Counted from the first letter of the stretch, positions 34,610 through 43,678 are shown. The stretch is DNA of 64,000 bases from Colivivens sp964452915 (GCA_964452915.1 CAYVNW010000007.1:1-64000); one strand, 5' to 3'. Numbers and translations are program-made. The notes: generated by a model from the letters alone, not told the origin.

Positions 34610-36313
34610 ATGGATTGGTTAAATGATTTGTTGACCAATGGCATGTCAGTAGCACACGTCCTGCTACTGTATGCTGTAGTGATTTCAGTGGGAATCATTC
34701 TTGGCAGGATAAGGCTTGCTGGTGTCTCACTGGGTGTTACTTTTGTTCTGTTTGTCGGCATAGTAGCGGGGCACATCTTGCACCAGCAGAATATAACAGA
34801 GCCAATACTTCTGCTTAATTTCTTGCAGGACTTTGGACTCATATTGTTTGTGTATGCAATTGGATTGCAAGTCGGTCCTTCATTTTTCACATCGTTCAAG
34901 CAAGGTGGTGTCAAGATGAATATAATTGCAACAGGCATTATATTGCTAAATATAGCGGTAATGCTTGGGCTGTACTATGGCTTTTGCGATACCAATGACC
35001 CACAATCACTACCGATGATGGTGGGCGTACTATGTGGTGCGGTCACAAACACTCCTGGACTTGGAGCTGCCAACGCTGCGTTGGAGCAGATAGGTGCTGA
35101 TAAGCTGGGAGGCAGCATCCCAACCATTGCCAATGGCTATGCATGTGCTTATCCTCTTGGCGTTGTCGGAATCATCCTTTCTATGATTCTCATCCGGTTT
35201 TTTTTTAAGATCGACTTGAATAAGGAAACACAGACATACAATGAACAGAATGGCAATCACCAAGCGGTCAAGCCGCATGTGATAACTATAGAGGTGCAAA
35301 ATCCCTCACTTAACGGCAAAACCATTCTTCAAGTACACGATTTTCTGGCTCGTGATTTTGTTTGCTCAAGATGCTTGCATCAAGGGCACGTTATCATTCC
35401 TAATAAAGAGACAGTACTATATACAGGAGACAAGTTGTGTATAGTAAACGCTGAAGAGGATACGGAGGCTATTATTGCGTTTATTGGTAAAGAGACTGTT
35501 GTAAACTGGGAGAAGCAAGATATTCCATTAGAATCAAAGCAATTATTAGTTACGAGAGATAAAATCAATGGAAAAACTCTTGGAAGCCTGCATCCAAGCA
35601 GTCTTTATGGTGTAAACGTGACACGCCTGTTCCGTTCTGGTATCGAACTCTTTGCCCATCCGAATGTAACACTGCAGGTGGGTGATAAATTGGTTGTTGT
35701 CGGTCCAAAGGACGCCGTGCAATTGTTCGCTAATAAAATAGGTAATCATAAGTCACGTCTTGACAAGCCTAATCTTCTTACTATATTTGTGGGAATATTG
35801 CTTGGAATTATTGTTGGTAGCTTGCCAATAAGTGTACCGGGAATGACGGTGCCAGTAAGGCTTGGTTTGGCAGGAGGCCCGTTGATCGTGGCTATTCTCG
35901 TTGGGCGTTTTGGCTTTAAGTTGAAGTTGGTCGCTTACACGTCAAGTAGTGCGTCACAAATGATCCGCGATATGGGATTGGTATTGTTCTTGGCAAGTGT
36001 GGGAATAAAAGCCGGAGGCAACTTTATTGAAACTGTTATGAATGGCGGTTTGATGTATGTTCTGTATGGTTTCCTCATCACTATCATACCACTCCTTGTG
36101 ATGGGAGTGATTGCACGGATCTATTATAAAGAAAACTACCATCTCATTATTGGTATTATAGCTGGTGCTACCACCGATCCGCCTGCTTTAGCATATTCTA
36201 CACAAACGTCAAACAATGACATCCCTTCAGTCGGATATTCTACGGTATATCCTCTTTCCATGTTTCTCCGTATTTTGACAGCGCAAGTGATAATCCTGCT
36301 GATATGTTCGTAA
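34610..36313 (+). CDS. AspT/YidE-type antiporter with two RCK_C domains
   Basis: The 567-residue membrane protein has two duplicated membrane halves (residues about 15-200 and 385-567), each with the repeated GAxTxxPxLxxA motif (GAVTNTPGLGAANAAL and GATTDPPALAYSTQT). Between them lie two TrkA-C/RCK_C domains (about 225-365). The family includes AspT, the aspartate:alanine exchanger, and putative transporters YidE and YbjL. It ends overlapping the next start by 10 bases. Confidence 0.9.
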   Translation: MDWLNDLLTNGMSVAHVLLLYAVVISVGIILGRIRLAGVSLGVTFVLFVGIVAGHILHQQNITEPILLLNFLQDFGLILFVYAIGLQVGPSFFTSFKQGGVKMNIIATGIILLNIAVMLGLYYGFCDTNDPQSLPMMVGVLCGAVTNTPGLGAANAALEQIGADKLGGSIPTIANGYACAYPLGVVGIILSMILIRFFFKIDLNKETQTYNEQNGNHQAVKPHVITIEVQNPSLNGKTILQVHDFLARDFVCSRCLHQGHVIIPNKETVLYTGDKLCIVNAEEDTEAIIAFIGKETVVNWEKQDIPLESKQLLVTRDKINGKTLGSLHPSSLYGVNVTRLFRSGIELFAHPNVTLQVGDKLVVVGPKDAVQLFANKIGNHKSRLDKPNLLTIFVGILLGIIVGSLPISVPGMTVPVRLGLAGGPLIVAILVGRFGFKLKLVAYTSSSASQMIRDMGLVLFLASVGIKAGGNFIETVMNGGLMYVLYGFLITIIPLLVMGVIARIYYKENYHLIIGIIAGATTDPPALAYSTQTSNNDIPSVGYSTVYPLSMFLRILTAQVIILLICS

Positions 36314-36969
36314 TAGAGTCGTTTGTACTTGGACTGCTTATAGCACTTAATCCGTGCCAGTTGGCTATAAACGTTTCTGCATTGACTTATTTGAATAGCA
36401 TTAGTGAGCGTTCAGATGAGTTGATGCGGAAGGCGTGGATGTATGCTATAGGCAGATGCGTAACATATTCGGTCTTGGGTATAGTGTTTATGTGGCTTAT
36501 AAGATGTGGGTTAAATATTAAGGGATTACAACCTGTGCTGAGTGTAGCCGATTATGTGGTGCCGTACATATTGATTCTAATAGGTGTATTTCTTCTGTAC
36601 AGAGCATGTCATACACATAAACATCATGGTGACAATTGTCACAACAGTGGTGCAACCATAAAAAAAGGAGGACCTTACGGACCTTTTGTCTTGGGTATGG
36701 TGCTTGCTTTAGCGTTCTGCCCGGAAAGTGCCATTCTGTATTTTGGTATTATGCTGCCGTTAAGCGTAAGCAATGCATTCGGGTGGTTGGCTCCTGTAAG
36801 CCTTGCAATTGCAGCTGCAATTCCTGTAATGGCGATAGCGTTCATTATGTCAAAAGCAAAAGAAGAGGCTATGCGGATTGTCTCTTCTTTCAATCGCTTC
36901 CAACAGTGGATGAATGTTTTTTTCGGAGTCGCTTTCATTGTTGTTGCTATTATACTTCTTGCGTCATGA
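36304..36969 (+). CDS. CcdA/DsbD-like six-helix membrane protein
   Basis: The 221-residue protein has six membrane helices with a Cys in helix 1 (ALNPCQLA) and another in the second half (LAFCPESAI), the placement seen in CcdA and DsbD-type electron carriers. A His/Cys-rich loop CHTHKHHGDNCHN (about residues 101-113) could bind metal. Similar proteins are annotated as ArsG-like or cytochrome c biogenesis proteins. It is between the AspT-type gene (10-base overlap) and a phosphodiesterase (4-base ATGA overlap). Confidence 0.75.
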   Translation: MFVIESFVLGLLIALNPCQLAINVSALTYLNSISERSDELMRKAWMYAIGRCVTYSVLGIVFMWLIRCGLNIKGLQPVLSVADYVVPYILILIGVFLLYRACHTHKHHGDNCHNSGATIKKGGPYGPFVLGMVLALAFCPESAILYFGIMLPLSVSNAFGWLAPVSLAIAAAIPVMAIAFIMSKAKEEAMRIVSSFNRFQQWMNVFFGVAFIVVAIILLAS

Positions 36970-37454
36970 AACGAATAGGACTTTTATCAGACACTCACGG
37001 TTATTGGGACGACCGCTACGCAAAGTACTTTTCTGAATGCGATGAAATATGGCATGCGGGAGATATAGGTACAGTCGAACTTGCTGAGAAATTCCAGCAG
37101 TTGAAACCGTTTAGAGCTGTATATGGAAATGTGGATGGAGGTGACTTGAGAATTATGTTTCCTGAAAAATATCGATTTAAATGTGAGGATGTTGACGTGC
37201 TTATAAAGCATATAGGAGGTTATCCCGGGAATTACGACCCATCAATTCGCGGCAGTATATATGCCCGCCCTCCAAAACTTTTCATATCAGGACATAGTCA
37301 TATACTTAAAGTGATGTACGATAAGACATTAGGACTTCTGCATATTAATCCTGGTGCTGCTGGAAAGTTCGGGTTCCACAAAGTGAGAACTCTTGTACGC
37401 TTCACTATTGATGGGGAAAAAATCCAAGACCTGGAAGTCATCGAACTGAGTTAA
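36966..37454 (+). CDS. YfcE/MJ0936-type metallophosphodiesterase
   Basis: The 162-residue calcineurin-like enzyme shows LLSDTHGYWD (metal Asp and His), WHAGDIG, VYGNVDGGDLR, SGHSH and HINPGAAG, the full dinuclear-metal site. Such enzymes split phosphodiesters in vitro; the natural substrate is unclear. I chose the ATG at 36966 overlapping the preceding stop (ATGA) because the open frame upstream is not family-like. Confidence 0.9.
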   Translation: MKRIGLLSDTHGYWDDRYAKYFSECDEIWHAGDIGTVELAEKFQQLKPFRAVYGNVDGGDLRIMFPEKYRFKCEDVDVLIKHIGGYPGNYDPSIRGSIYARPPKLFISGHSHILKVMYDKTLGLLHINPGAAGKFGFHKVRTLVRFTIDGEKIQDLEVIELS

Positions 37455-37547
37455 TTGCAGAACTCAAACTGCATTTGTAAACCGACATTGAAATATAAAT
37501 TTGTTAATTATTTTGTGTTTGGATATATACAATGTTATAGTTTTCCT

Positions 37548-37555
37548 TATCTTTG
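37548..37555 (+). promoter_or_regulatory. -7 element upstream of the 230-residue hypothetical gene
   Basis: TATCTTTG ends in the TTG that could also be read as a start codon at 37553. The true start is therefore more likely the ATG at 37574, about 12 bases after the expected RNA start. Confidence 0.5.
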
Positions 37556-37573
37556 CAAAAACTTATAACGGCA

Positions 37574-38266
37574 ATGGTAGAAAGAAGAGACAGCCATAAA
37601 CATTCATACGAAACATCGGAAGGTGAGATGCTTGCCGACATACTGAAGTTGTCATTAAAACTGCTTCTGAAGTTATTAGTGCGTTTATGCAAATTCATTG
37701 CTAAAGGCCTTGCGCTTTTGTTCTACCTGTTTAAACTTGGAATCCAAAGGATTATTGACTTTTGGAATGACAACAATACGCAGCAAAAACTACGGATAGC
37801 GAAGAAATGGTGCCGTAATGCAATCCGGCTTCTATCGATGTGGCTTGTGCTGTGCTTGAGATTCTTTGTTAAGATTTGCGTTTGGACTGCCAAAGCAATT
37901 GGTCACGGTTTACTTAACTTGAAACCTTCACTTGTAATGTTAGGCAATCTAATCGTAAGGTTTGCTCATGCAATGTGGAAGTTATGCATTGCACTCGGCA
38001 GGCGGGTAAAACTATTCTTTGTCCATAGAAAGAGGGCGTATGCCGCATTTCGGAAGAATAAAGGTTTCAGAGGGCTTATGATTGATACCAAAAACTATCT
38101 GCAGCATCTGTTGAATGATTATATGGACGAGGACCAGGGGGAAGCAGACTCTAATTCGATGAGCTACGAAGAGTACATCAAAGAAGTCCGCTCTGAAAAA
38201 AACGATTCGAATACGTTAGGTAAAAGAATATATCAAAGCATGAAAAATATAATCGACAGTGATTAG
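37574..38266 (+). CDS. Hypothetical amphipathic helical protein
   Basis: The 230-residue protein is Lys/Arg/Leu-rich, with long helices such as LKLSLKLLLKLLVRLCKFIA and LLSMWLVLCLRFFVKICVW that could lie in or on the membrane. The C terminus (about 160-230) is soluble and acidic (EEYIKEVRSEKNDSN). I do not recognise a family. It stands alone with its own promoter between the phosphodiesterase and tonB genes. Confidence 0.6.
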   Translation: MVERRDSHKHSYETSEGEMLADILKLSLKLLLKLLVRLCKFIAKGLALLFYLFKLGIQRIIDFWNDNNTQQKLRIAKKWCRNAIRLLSMWLVLCLRFFVKICVWTAKAIGHGLLNLKPSLVMLGNLIVRFAHAMWKLCIALGRRVKLFFVHRKRAYAAFRKNKGFRGLMIDTKNYLQHLLNDYMDEDQGEADSNSMSYEEYIKEVRSEKNDSNTLGKRIYQSMKNIIDSD

Positions 38267-38388
38267 TTGATTGGTATTGCATTAGATATAATGATGATCG
38301 AAATATCAGTTCACACCGTTATAAAGATAAAAACAAAGTTTTTTTCAAAAAAATGAGGTGTAAGCATTACGATGTAAAAAAAAAACGC

Positions 38389-38396
38389 TACATTTG
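38389..38396 (+). promoter_or_regulatory. -7 element of the second tonB gene
   Basis: TACATTTG lies 53 bases before the ATG at 38449. A long A-run (38376-38385) precedes it; no clear -33 element. Confidence 0.45.
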
Positions 38397-38448
38397 CGAG
38401 ACATAATAGTGATAAGTGACGTAAGATCATAAACAAACTAAAATATCT

Positions 38449-39162
38449 ATGGAAGTCAAGAAATCAAAGAAAGCGGATTTGGAGGGACAGAAAAGTACCA
38501 GCATGTTGATTGGTTATATTTTCGCCCTCGGAATTATGTTTACCGCATTTGAATGGACTACTCGTGATTACGAGGAAACTGAGCCTGTTATCTACGCGGC
38601 TTACGCACAGGCGGAAGAAGAGGTACCACCTGTAACGCAACCTATCTTCCAGGCAGCTCCGCCACCTCCACAAGAGGCTCCTCAAGTAGCTGAAATTCTT
38701 GATATCGTGGATAACGATACAGAAATTGAGGAAGAGGAAATCCAAAGTACAGAGGATACAAATCAAGCCATCACAGGACCTTCTGCTCCTACTTCGGGGG
38801 GCTTTACGACGGGACCTGCTGTGATAGGTGAGGTGTCTGATGAGGAGGAAATATTCCAAGTAGTAGAGAATATGCCGGAATTCCCTGGAGGTATGGAGAA
38901 ACTGCTCGAGTATCTCGGCAAGAATATCAAGTATCCTTCGATTGCACAAGAGAATGGAATTCAAGGGAGATGCGTCATTGAGTTCGTTGTAAACAGAGAT
39001 GGCTCAATCGTTGATCCAAAGGTGATTAAGTCATTGGACCCTTCTTGCGATAAAGAAGCAATGCGTGTCATCAAGGCTATGCCGAGGTGGAAGCCGGGTA
39101 TGCAAAGAGGTAAACCTGTACGTGTAAGATACACCGTACCTGTTCAGTTCAGATTAGGTTAA
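38449..39162 (+). CDS. tonB: TonB-family energy transducer
   Basis: The 237-residue protein has one N-terminal membrane helix (residues about 18-38), a Pro/Glu-rich periplasmic spacer (PIFQAAPPPPQEAPQ, then acidic), and a C-terminal TonB domain (about 145-237) with GMEKLLEYLGKNIKYPS, GRCVIEFVVNRDGSI and MPRWKPGMQRGKPVRV. The YP motif and GRxxVxFxV pattern are typical of Bacteroidetes TonB. It energises TonB-dependent receptors with the ExbB/ExbD set encoded at 41.2-43.6 kb. A terminator hairpin follows after 22 bases. Confidence 0.93.
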   Translation: MEVKKSKKADLEGQKSTSMLIGYIFALGIMFTAFEWTTRDYEETEPVIYAAYAQAEEEVPPVTQPIFQAAPPPPQEAPQVAEILDIVDNDTEIEEEEIQSTEDTNQAITGPSAPTSGGFTTGPAVIGEVSDEEEIFQVVENMPEFPGGMEKLLEYLGKNIKYPSIAQENGIQGRCVIEFVVNRDGSIVDPKVIKSLDPSCDKEAMRVIKAMPRWKPGMQRGKPVRVRYTVPVQFRLG

Positions 39163-39183
39163 GTCCTTAAACGAAATGTTATT

Positions 39184-39213
39184 AAGGTGTGCCAAAACAC
39201 AATGGCGCACCTT
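39184..39213 (+). terminator. Hairpin terminator after tonB
   Basis: AAGGTGTGCCA (39184-39194) pairs with TGGCGCACCTT (39203-39213), with one T-G wobble and an 8-base loop, followed by ATTTATATA. It lies between tonB and polyprenyl synthase and so marks the later polyprenyl synthase start (39237). Confidence 0.7.
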
Positions 39214-39236
39214 ATTTATATAAACAATATGATAAT

Positions 39237-40217
39237 ATGATAGACCAAGATACACTATTCAAGAAAGTCAATGCGTATATCGGTCATATGCATTACAACG
39301 CACAGCCTGCCGGTCTGTATGATCCTATCAAATATGTCCTCTCACTGGGTGGTAAACGAATCAGACCAATATTGATGCTGATGGCTTACAACCTTTATAA
39401 GGATGAGGTCGATGAAATTCTGCCTAATGCCATTGCGCTCGAAACATACCACAATTTCACCTTGTTGCATGACGACCTCATGGACAATGCGGATATGCGG
39501 CGAGGCAACATGACGGTACACAAAAAATGGAATTCCAATACTGCTATACTTTCTGGTGATGCAATGCTTATCATCGCCTATCGTATGTTTGTCGAGAATG
39601 CCAACTTCATGCCACACATCATCAAGGCACTTAATACGTTTAATGATGCAACACTTGGAGTGTGCGACGGGCAGCAATACGACATTGAGTTTGAAGACCG
39701 TCAGGATGTAAGCGTCGATGAGTATATGGAGATGATCCGGCTCAAAACTTCACTGTTGCTTGCATGCGCATTGAAAATTGGTGCACAACTTGCGGGTGCC
39801 AGTGAGGAGGATGCAGCCAACCTTTACCTTTTCGGTGAAAAAATGGGGCTTGCATTTCAACTGCAAGACGACTTACTTGATGTTTATGGCGACCCTGCCG
39901 TTTTTGGCAAAAAAATAGGTGGTGACATACTGTCAAATAAAAAGACCTTTATGCTAATCACTTCATATAATATGGCTGAAGGTGATGATAAAAAGGCGTT
40001 GCAAAAATGGATAGACAGAAGTTCTTTCGTTCCCGAAGAGAAAATTCAGGCAGTTACAGAAATATATAATAAAGTCGGCATTAAGGATGTATGCTTGCGT
40101 AAAATTGAAGAACTGTTCAATGAATCTGTAAACTACCTCGGAAAGGTCAGTGTTGATGATGGTAAGAAAACTGTTTTGAGAGCTTTCGCTGATAAACTTT
40201 TGAAGCGTGAGAAATAA
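39237..40217 (+). CDS. Polyprenyl diphosphate synthase (trans-isoprenyl)
   Basis: The 326-residue enzyme (from ATG 39237) has the two Asp-rich sites of the family, LLHDDLMDNADMRRG and FQLQDDLLDVYGD, plus GGKRIRPILMLMAYN for isopentenyl diphosphate binding. It builds C40-C55-type chains for quinones or undecaprenyl carriers; the chain length is not readable by eye. The frame opens at 39189, but that would cover a terminator hairpin. Its stop overlaps the tatD start by one base. Confidence 0.92.
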   Translation: MIDQDTLFKKVNAYIGHMHYNAQPAGLYDPIKYVLSLGGKRIRPILMLMAYNLYKDEVDEILPNAIALETYHNFTLLHDDLMDNADMRRGNMTVHKKWNSNTAILSGDAMLIIAYRMFVENANFMPHIIKALNTFNDATLGVCDGQQYDIEFEDRQDVSVDEYMEMIRLKTSLLLACALKIGAQLAGASEEDAANLYLFGEKMGLAFQLQDDLLDVYGDPAVFGKKIGGDILSNKKTFMLITSYNMAEGDDKKALQKWIDRSSFVPEEKIQAVTEIYNKVGIKDVCLRKIEELFNESVNYLGKVSVDDGKKTVLRAFADKLLKREK

Positions 40218-40990
40218 TGATTGTTGACACACACTCACATCTTGATGGGGAAGAATTTGCGGAAGATATCGAAGATGTCTTACAGCGCGCCAAGAATGCA
40301 GGAGTCGGGAAAATACTTATCCCATGCATTAACCTCCAGGGATTAAAACACCTGACAGAACTTTGTGCTTCACATCAGGGATATCTTTACCCGATGATTG
40401 GTTTACATCCTGAAGAAGTACGGGAAAACTATCAGACACAACTCGACCGGATGTATTCCATTCTTGAAACTCATCAAAATACATATAAGGCAATTGGTGA
40501 GGTGGGTCTCGATTTCTATTGGGACAGTACATATAAAGTTCAACAACTCGATGCATTTGAACAGCAAATACAGTGGGCAGTTGAGTTTGGAAAGCCGCTA
40601 ATGATACATGCGCGCAGCGCTCAGAACGAACTGGTAGAAATAATGGAACGTCACAGAAAAGACAACCTGACAGGAGTGCTCCATTGTTTTAGCGGAAGTG
40701 CCGATGATGCGAAGACATTATTATCATTCGAAGGATTCAAGTTAGGCATTGGTGGAGTACTTACATTTAAAAAGTCCGCACTACCCGAAGTCCTGCAGAC
40801 GACAGTCCCATTGTCGAGAATTGTGGTGGAGACCGATTCTCCTTATCTTGCTCCGGTTCCTTATCGGGGCAAACGGAATGAAAGTTCTTATATAGTGGAG
40901 ACAATAAAGCGTCTGGCTGAAATTTATGGGTGTGAAAGTGAATTTATTGCTATTCAAACAAAGAAAAATGCCGACTTTTTATTAGCGTAA
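40217..40990 (+). CDS. tatD: TatD-family metal-dependent hydrolase
   Basis: The 257-residue TIM-barrel amidohydrolase-like nuclease shows DTHSHLDGEEF (HxH metal site), IGEVGLDFYWD, MIHARSAQNELV, LHCFSGSADDA and VETDSPYLAPVPYRGKRN. TatD proteins are 3'-5' DNA exonucleases linked to repair. One-base overlap (TAATG) with polyprenyl synthase. Confidence 0.93.
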   Translation: MIVDTHSHLDGEEFAEDIEDVLQRAKNAGVGKILIPCINLQGLKHLTELCASHQGYLYPMIGLHPEEVRENYQTQLDRMYSILETHQNTYKAIGEVGLDFYWDSTYKVQQLDAFEQQIQWAVEFGKPLMIHARSAQNELVEIMERHRKDNLTGVLHCFSGSADDAKTLLSFEGFKLGIGGVLTFKKSALPEVLQTTVPLSRIVVETDSPYLAPVPYRGKRNESSYIVETIKRLAEIYGCESEFIAIQTKKNADFLLA

Positions 40991-41003
40991 CAAAAAAAAT
41001 GCG

Positions 41004-41011
41004 TATTTTTG
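41004..41011 (+). promoter_or_regulatory. Possible -7 element of the exbB-x-exbD-exbD operon
   Basis: TATTTTTG matches TAnnTTTG and lies 173 bases before the exbB ATG, giving a long leader (41020-41183). No good -33. The leader is AT-rich at its 3' end and shows no clear structure. Confidence 0.35.
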
Positions 41012-41183
41012 TTGTTGGTTTAGCATCCACGTCGTGGAAAATTTGTAATTTGCAAGCGATTTGGGAGTTTTCCGGCCAGTGGAGCATAAAAAGATTGTGC
41101 AAGACGGCAGGTAAAAGCAATAAACAAAACAAGTAATAAACAAAAAACAAATAAAAGTATTAATCTTTAAATCAAAAGAAAAA

Positions 41184-42011
41184 ATGAAAAAAGCATTTGC
41201 AATTATTGCACTTATGGGAGTCTTCACATTTGGAATGACTCAATCTATGTCAGCTCAAGACGAGGAGAACGTTGATACAGCGGCAACTGAGCAAGTTGAC
41301 ACAGCAGCGGTTGAGGAAATTGATTCTGCGGCAGTTACAGAAGAAGCTGCAATTCCTGAGCCAGAAGTCCAAGAGGTTGGCATGTACAAGGAATTAAAAA
41401 CAAAATTCATTGAAGGTTCAGCCGGCTTCATGGCAATCGTAGCAGTTGCAATGATCGTTGGTCTTGCATTCTGTATCGAGCGTATGATTTATCTTGCATT
41501 GGCTGATGTTAAGACCGACAAGATGCTTGAGGATGTAGACAAAGCTCTTGCAGCGAAGGATGTAGAAAAGGCAAAAACAATCTGCCGTAACACTCGCGGA
41601 CCTATTGCGTCTATCAGTTATCAAGGACTTATGCGTCTTGACCAAGGAGCAGACGCTGTTGAGAAGGCCGTTGTAGCTTACGGAGCAGTTCAGGCATCAA
41701 ACCTCGAAAAAGGTTGCTCATGGATCACATTGTTCATCGCGATGGCTCCATCACTCGGATTCTTGGGAACAGTCGTCGGAATGGTTCAGGCATTCGATGC
41801 CATCCAGCAAGCAGGTGATATTTCTCCGACAGTCGTTGCCAGTGGTATGAAAGTCGCCCTTTTGACAACAATCTTCGGTATTATCGTTGCACTTGTACTT
41901 CAGGTATTCTATAACTACATCCTTGCTAAGATTGAGTCAATCACAGCACAGATGGAAGATACAACAATCTCACTCCTTGACCTCGTTGCAAAATACAGCC
42001 TTAAGAAATAA
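41184..42011 (+). CDS. exbB: ExbB/TolQ/MotA proton channel with signal peptide and acidic extension
   Basis: This 275-residue protein begins with a clear signal peptide (MKKAFAIIALMGVFTFGM, ending near SMSA), then an acidic stretch with repeated VDTAA/IDSAA and EE (residues 24-62). Three helices follow: about 77-97, 183-208 and 220-245, the second with WITLFIAMAPSLGFLGTVVG, the ExbB channel motif. It drives the ExbD subunits encoded next and, with the TonB at 38.4 kb, a TonB system. The extra N terminus would be periplasmic. Confidence 0.9.
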   Translation: MKKAFAIIALMGVFTFGMTQSMSAQDEENVDTAATEQVDTAAVEEIDSAAVTEEAAIPEPEVQEVGMYKELKTKFIEGSAGFMAIVAVAMIVGLAFCIERMIYLALADVKTDKMLEDVDKALAAKDVEKAKTICRNTRGPIASISYQGLMRLDQGADAVEKAVVAYGAVQASNLEKGCSWITLFIAMAPSLGFLGTVVGMVQAFDAIQQAGDISPTVVASGMKVALLTTIFGIIVALVLQVFYNYILAKIESITAQMEDTTISLLDLVAKYSLKK

Positions 42012-42076
42012 TGAGGTGGGGTTACAACAAGTAGCCGGTTTTACAAAGGTATTAACAACTAAACAAGGAGAATAAT

Positions 42077-42532
42077 ATGAATATTGATAAATTATCAAAA
42101 ATAATTCTTTGGGTCCTGATGGGAATAAACTTCATCGTAATATTCCTGTTCTTCGTCATCGGATATGATACTCCGTGGGAAGAGGATCCAAAGCAAGTCG
42201 CACCGCAGTTTACTGACGTCCTGCTTGTGTGGACGATCATCCTTACTGTTATCGGAGCAATATGTATGTTGGTAAGTTTCATCTATTATGTTATGGGGCA
42301 CGGCTTTAATAAGTCGTATATCTATACATGGGGACTGCCTATTATTTCAATCGCAATTGGTGTTGCTGTCGGTGTCTCAAACAAAGATGAACACATGCTT
42401 ATAAATGGTAAAGACTGGAACGTACCATTTGATATCATCATTACTGATGCCTCAATGATTTCAATTGCGATACTTTCTGCATGTGCGATAATTGCAATCA
42501 TATATAGCATGATTTTAAATGCGAAGAAGTAA
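42077..42532 (+). CDS. Conserved-looking four-helix membrane protein in the exb cluster
   Basis: The 151-residue protein has four membrane helices (about residues 8-30, 50-75, 84-103 and 126-148) and the short motif YDTPWEEDPKQVAPQFTDV after the first. It lies between exbB (65 bases) and exbD (20 bases), so it is probably a Bacteroidetes-specific partner of this motor; no family name is known to me. Confidence 0.75.
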   Translation: MNIDKLSKIILWVLMGINFIVIFLFFVIGYDTPWEEDPKQVAPQFTDVLLVWTIILTVIGAICMLVSFIYYVMGHGFNKSYIYTWGLPIISIAIGVAVGVSNKDEHMLINGKDWNVPFDIIITDASMISIAILSACAIIAIIYSMILNAKK

Positions 42533-42552
42533 AAAATAAAAGTGAGTGACTT

Positions 42553-43143
42553 ATGGCGAAAAAGAAAAGGAAAATGCCTGGCTTGAACACCAGTTCAACG
42601 GCGGATATCTCATTCATGTTGCTCATCTTCTTCCTTGTCACTACCTCTATGGATACAGACCAGGGTCTGCCTCGTACACTCCCTAAACCACCAGAGGAAA
42701 ATCAAGAGAACAATGAAATCAAAGTCAAGGAACGTAATATTCTGAACATCCGTATCAACAAAGATAACTATCTTATGATTGGTGACGACTACGTTTCATT
42801 GGAAGATGTAAAGTACAGAGCAAAGGAATTTATTGCAAATCCTGAGAACAAACCAAACCTGCCGGAACTCAAACCTAAACAGGTTAAGCTTCTTGGCAAA
42901 AGAATGGTGACTGAAAACCACGTAATCTCTGTGCAGACCGACCGTGGTACAAGCTATGGCGTATATTTTCAAGTTCAGGACCAATTGGTAGCAGCCTATA
43001 ATGAATTGCGTGACGAATTGTCAAAGAAGGAGTTCGGGTATAAATACGAGCACCTCACACCGGAAGAGAAGGAAGCTATTCGTGAGGTATATCCAATGAA
43101 GATTTCTGAGGCTGAACCAAAACAATATGGAAAGGTAAATTAA
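42553..43143 (+). CDS. exbD: ExbD family proton-channel subunit (first copy)
   Basis: The 196-residue protein is longer than usual ExbD (about 140). Basic N terminus, one helix with the channel Asp (TADISFMLLIFFLVTTSM), then a periplasmic domain with a Pro-rich insertion (LPELKPKQ) and acidic tail. Second partner in the exbB operon, 2 bases before the next exbD. Confidence 0.92.
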   Translation: MAKKKRKMPGLNTSSTADISFMLLIFFLVTTSMDTDQGLPRTLPKPPEENQENNEIKVKERNILNIRINKDNYLMIGDDYVSLEDVKYRAKEFIANPENKPNLPELKPKQVKLLGKRMVTENHVISVQTDRGTSYGVYFQVQDQLVAAYNELRDELSKKEFGYKYEHLTPEEKEAIREVYPMKISEAEPKQYGKVN

Positions 43144-43145
43144 TT

Positions 43146-43622
43146 ATGAGTAGATTTAATAAAGGAAGCAGGGAAATGCCTGAGTTGAATACGTCGTCTC
43201 TTCCTGACTTGATATTCTCTGTGTTGTTCTTCTTTATGATGGTAACGTCAATGCGTGAAGTAACACTGAAAGTCAGATTCGATCGTCCGGTGGGTACCCA
43301 GTTGGAGAAATTGGCAAGAAAGTCTTGTACCTCTTTCATCTATATTGGCCAACCGACTAATCAATATCGTACGCAGATGGGTAGCGGCACACGTATTCAA
43401 ATAAATGATGACTTTGCAGAAGTAGGTCAGATCTATGACTTTGTTATGTCAGACCGTAATGAACTTGCTGAAAGCGACAAGCCTTTCTATACAGTATCGC
43501 TGAAAGTGGATCACAATACTCCTATGGGTATTATAACCGACGTGAAGCAGACATTGCGTAAGGCTTATGCCTTGAAGATTGTTTACTCGGCGTCTAAACC
43601 ACAGAATCCTGACAACAACTAA
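43146..43622 (+). CDS. exbD: ExbD family proton-channel subunit (second copy)
   Basis: The 158-residue protein has the helix SLPDLIFSVLFFFMMVTSM with the channel Asp and a periplasmic domain. It differs from the first copy in sequence, so the motor may have two kinds of ExbD. Ends with a strong terminator. Confidence 0.9.
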   Translation: MSRFNKGSREMPELNTSSLPDLIFSVLFFFMMVTSMREVTLKVRFDRPVGTQLEKLARKSCTSFIYIGQPTNQYRTQMGSGTRIQINDDFAEVGQIYDFVMSDRNELAESDKPFYTVSLKVDHNTPMGIITDVKQTLRKAYALKIVYSASKPQNPDNN

Positions 43623-43645
43623 AGGACGTAATCTTCAATAAATGG

Positions 43646-43678
43646 GAGCGAATCACATTGGTGACTCGCTCTTTTTTT
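43646..43678 (+). terminator. Rho-independent terminator of the exb operon
   Basis: GAGCGAATCAC (43646-43656) and GTGACTCGCTC (43661-43671) pair over 11 bases with one mismatch and an ATTG loop, followed by seven T. It overlaps the promoter of thyA. Confidence 0.8.
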
